Part shown: one piece after another, positions 5,184 to 6,503 of the stretch
Position numbering within the stretch: the stretch's first letter is position 1
How the letters are laid out: the number at the start of each line of letters is the position of its first letter
NCBI GenBank assembly: GCA_036652695.1
Contig: JAVVVJ010000098.1
Location: forward strand, 1 to 6,503
DNA length: 6,503 nucleotides
Reading direction: 5' to 3'
Source: Limiplasma sp036652695
GTDB lineage: Bacteria; Bacillota; Clostridia; Christensenellales; Aristaeellaceae
Program-made: the position numbers and the translations under genes
Notes under the pieces: model-generated
Told to the model about the DNA's origin: nothing
Databases searched by the model: none
What the model saw: the letters and a program-made list of their open reading frames with translations, nothing else

Positions 5184-6380
5184 TTACTGCCCAAGGGTGA
5201 ACGCGGAGGGATCGCTGGCTTCCTTAACGGGCGCGTCATCCTCAAACGTTACGGGCTGATCAGCCTGCGCGAAGGGGCCGGTAACGGCCTGCGATGCGGT
5301 GAGGTTCTGAAATTCCTGCGCATAAACAGGCTCGCTCACCTCGGCGTGAAAGACGGGCTCTTGCTCGCTTGCGGGCTGGGCGGCAGCATTGGTATCCGGC
5401 TGCGCTTGCTGTTCCACCGCGGACACAACGGGCTCGTTTTTAGGCGTTACGGGGCGCGGGGGGCGTGTGGCAAACGTGGCCGTTATACAGCGGCGAATGG
5501 GCAAAAGCGGCATATACAGGCACAGAAATGCGGCAACCATCGGCATCGCGACGCCCGCAAGGTCCATCGAAGGTACCTGTTGCTGGGCGATCATCATCAT
5601 GAGTTGACCGGAAAGGTCGCTCACTACGCCCTTAAACTGCATGCAGATCACCACAACAAAGGGAATCCACAACAGGAGGTTCACCATGCCAACCAGCAGC
5701 TGCCGCCAGCGGCGTCCGCGAAGACGGCGCCGCACTTCTGTGCGGGGCGCATGCTCTGCACGTGATGCAAGCACCCAGATATAGCGGGTTGCGCTATTGC
5801 GCACCGCGCCATAGATCCAAATGAGCATCCCAATGCCTAGCACACCACTTACCACGAAAAGGCCTTCCATCAGGCCGCCCTTAGAGGTCAGCGTTTGGAT
5901 GCTGCCAAAGAGCGTGATGAAGAAGTTTGAGACCGCGCACCAGACATCCGTCAGGCTCTTGCCGATATTGCCCAGTGCCGCAAGCAAGGTGAACATATCC
6001 ACCGCCTTGTAGCAGTAGTAGCAATAGCCGAGCATCAGCAAAAACGGAACGCCCCATTTGAGCACGTTCACGGCATGCAGCAGCCCCTCGGTAAGCTTTT
6101 CGCCATAGCTGGATGAGGATAACGCTGTATCAAATGAGAAAAAGCGCTTCTCGCCCCGCTGCACCAGCGCTTCCGCAAACGATAGCCGAAGCGGCAGCAG
6201 CAGAAAAACAACGAGCACCGGGCACAATAGCGCCCCCCAACGCAGTGGCGAGCCAGCTGGCAGCGCCAAGCACAGGAGCGGTGCAAAGGTGATCACGCGC
6301 AAAAGCAACGCAAGAAACATATAGAGGAGCACTCGTAGATAAAACGTAAACGGGTTGTGCCTAACCATGGTTGACTGCAT
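5184..6380 (-). CDS. Unrecognised six-helix membrane protein with Pro/Gln/Glu-rich cytoplasmic tail
   Basis: A 398-residue protein I do not recognise. Likely membrane helices lie near residues 15-41, 49-64, 106-124, 174-193, 229-247 and 277-293. Arg/Lys clusters at 7-16, 65-79, 194-226 (very Arg-rich) and 296-309 all fall on one side, so the positive-inside rule predicts both ends in the cytoplasm. Two external loops (about 125-173 and 248-276) are poor in charge, and a CYYC motif (120-123) lies at the outer end of helix 3. Residues 304-398 form a low-complexity, likely disordered tail. It starts RPPRPVTP, contains repeated EPV motifs (316, 341, 350) and becomes acidic. The start at 6380 is chosen for the AAGGGAGGA site 8 nt upstream; an in-frame ATG 16 codons earlier has none. 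It is first in the operon, before rsuA. No catalytic motif is visible, so no function is proposed. Confidence 0.85.
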   Translation of the reverse strand: MQSTMVRHNPFTFYLRVLLYMFLALLLRVITFAPLLCLALPAGSPLRWGALLCPVLVVFLLLPLRLSFAEALVQRGEKRFFSFDTALSSSSYGEKLTEGLLHAVNVLKWGVPFLLMLGYCYYCYKAVDMFTLLAALGNIGKSLTDVWCAVSNFFITLFGSIQTLTSKGGLMEGLFVVSGVLGIGMLIWIYGAVRNSATRYIWVLASRAEHAPRTEVRRRLRGRRWRQLLVGMVNLLLWIPFVVVICMQFKGVVSDLSGQLMMMIAQQQVPSMDLAGVAMPMVAAFLCLYMPLLPIRRCITATFATRPPRPVTPKNEPVVSAVEQQAQPDTNAAAQPASEQEPVFHAEVSEPVYAQEFQNLTASQAVTGPFAQADQPVTFEDDAPVKEASDPSAFTLGQ

Positions 6381-6388
6381 AGATCTTA

Positions 6389-6397
6389 TCCTCCCTT
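6389..6397 (-). promoter_or_regulatory. Ribosome binding site fixing the membrane protein start
   Basis: AAGGGAGGA on the minus strand lies 8 nt before ATG 6380. It decides against the upstream in-frame ATG at 6428, which would place this site inside the coding region and which lies at the predicted transcription start. Confidence 0.85.
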
Positions 6398-6410
6398 GAT
6401 AGCGTAAGGC

Positions 6411-6425
6411 CGCGCGTGATGCGCG
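6411..6425 (-). promoter_or_regulatory. Leader hairpin at the 5' end of the operon transcript
   Basis: On the minus strand GCGCG-CATCA-CGCGC forms a perfect 5-bp GC stem with a 5-nt loop, beginning about 5 nt after the predicted transcription start (near 6430). A short GC hairpin at the 5' end could shield the mRNA from 5' exonucleases, or the palindrome could be an operator. The plsY leader has a comparable element at 424-437. Confidence 0.4.
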
Positions 6426-6436
6426 CATACACTTTT

Positions 6437-6465
6437 ATTATAGTCTATCCATGGCTTGGTTGCAA
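6437..6465 (-). promoter_or_regulatory. Near-consensus sigma-A promoter of the five-gene operon
   Basis: Read on the minus strand: TTGCAA (-35, 6465-6460), exactly 17 bp of spacer, then TATAAT (-10, 6442-6437). The -10 is a perfect match and the -35 matches at the first three positions and two later ones or nearly so. The predicted start is near 6430, giving a leader of about 50 nt to ATG 6380. No comparable promoter was seen in front of the downstream genes, so this one probably drives the whole run to 1184. Confidence 0.85.
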
Positions 6466-6503
6466 GGGTTGCTTCAGGGCAACTGTAAAACCTCAGCTTT
6501 TCT
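6466..6503. other. Sequence upstream of the operon promoter, with a small inverted repeat
   Basis: GTTGC (6468-6472) and GCAAC (6479-6483) form a 5-bp inverted repeat with a 6-nt spacer just upstream of the -35 hexamer, and another TTGCAA-type element is the -35 itself. It could be a regulator site but is short enough to be chance. No coding sequence is visible to the right edge. Confidence 0.25.

Noticed and set aside
6381..6428. Longer start (16 extra codons) for the membrane protein
   Set aside because: The longer start lies almost at the predicted transcription start, has no ribosome binding site, and would swallow the AAGGGAGGA that fits ATG 6380.
1..6503. CRISPR array, tRNA, rRNA, insertion sequence or phage attachment site
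   Set aside because: I saw no spaced repeats, cloverleaf-like segment, transposase motif or terminal inverted repeats anywhere in the window.

Overview
The window looks like chromosomal DNA from a moderately GC-rich Firmicute, most likely a Clostridia-type gut or anaerobe lineage. This is inferred from the AGGAGG-like ribosome binding sites, sigma-A type promoters, intrinsic terminators, and the gene families present (PlsY, a PepV-type M20 dipeptidase, a short YbxB-like rRNA methyltransferase, a GH88/GH105-like hydrolase end). It is an inference, not a taxonomic assignment. No mobile element, CRISPR array, tRNA or rRNA was seen.

Layout. Positions 1-88 (+) carry the last 28 or so codons of a gene whose C-terminus resembles unsaturated glucuronyl/rhamnogalacturonyl hydrolases. 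A 3' UTR with two small hairpins and a strong intrinsic terminator (179-212) follows. An AT-rich intergenic stretch leads to plsY (451-1086, +), which encodes the acyl-phosphate-dependent glycerol-3-phosphate acyltransferase of phospholipid synthesis. plsY has its own extended -10 promoter and a leader hairpin next to its ribosome binding site. It ends at a strong, probably bidirectional terminator, and a second perfect 12-bp hairpin separates it from the convergent operon.

The rest of the window (1184-6380) is one minus-strand operon of five genes behind a near-consensus promoter (TTGCAA, 17 bp, TATAAT at 6437-6465). In transcription order these are: an unrecognised six-helix membrane protein with a long Pro/Gln/Glu-rich tail; an RsuA-type 16S rRNA pseudouridine synthase; an RsmC/YbxB-type 16S rRNA guanine-N2 methyltransferase; a PatB/MalY-type PLP C-S beta-lyase; and a PepV-type M20 dipeptidase. 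Genes 1-2 are 5 nt apart, genes 2-3 overlap by 8 nt, genes 3-4 are 56 nt apart, and genes 4-5 are 5 nt apart with the ribosome binding site of gene 5 inside the end of gene 4.

Functionally the operon has two halves: small-subunit rRNA modification, and dipeptide plus cysteine-S-conjugate breakdown. The lyase/dipeptidase pair is the most interesting point. The same two enzyme families act in sequence on Cys-Gly-S-conjugates in some staphylococci, and here they appear translationally coupled. The membrane protein is the one gene of unknown function.
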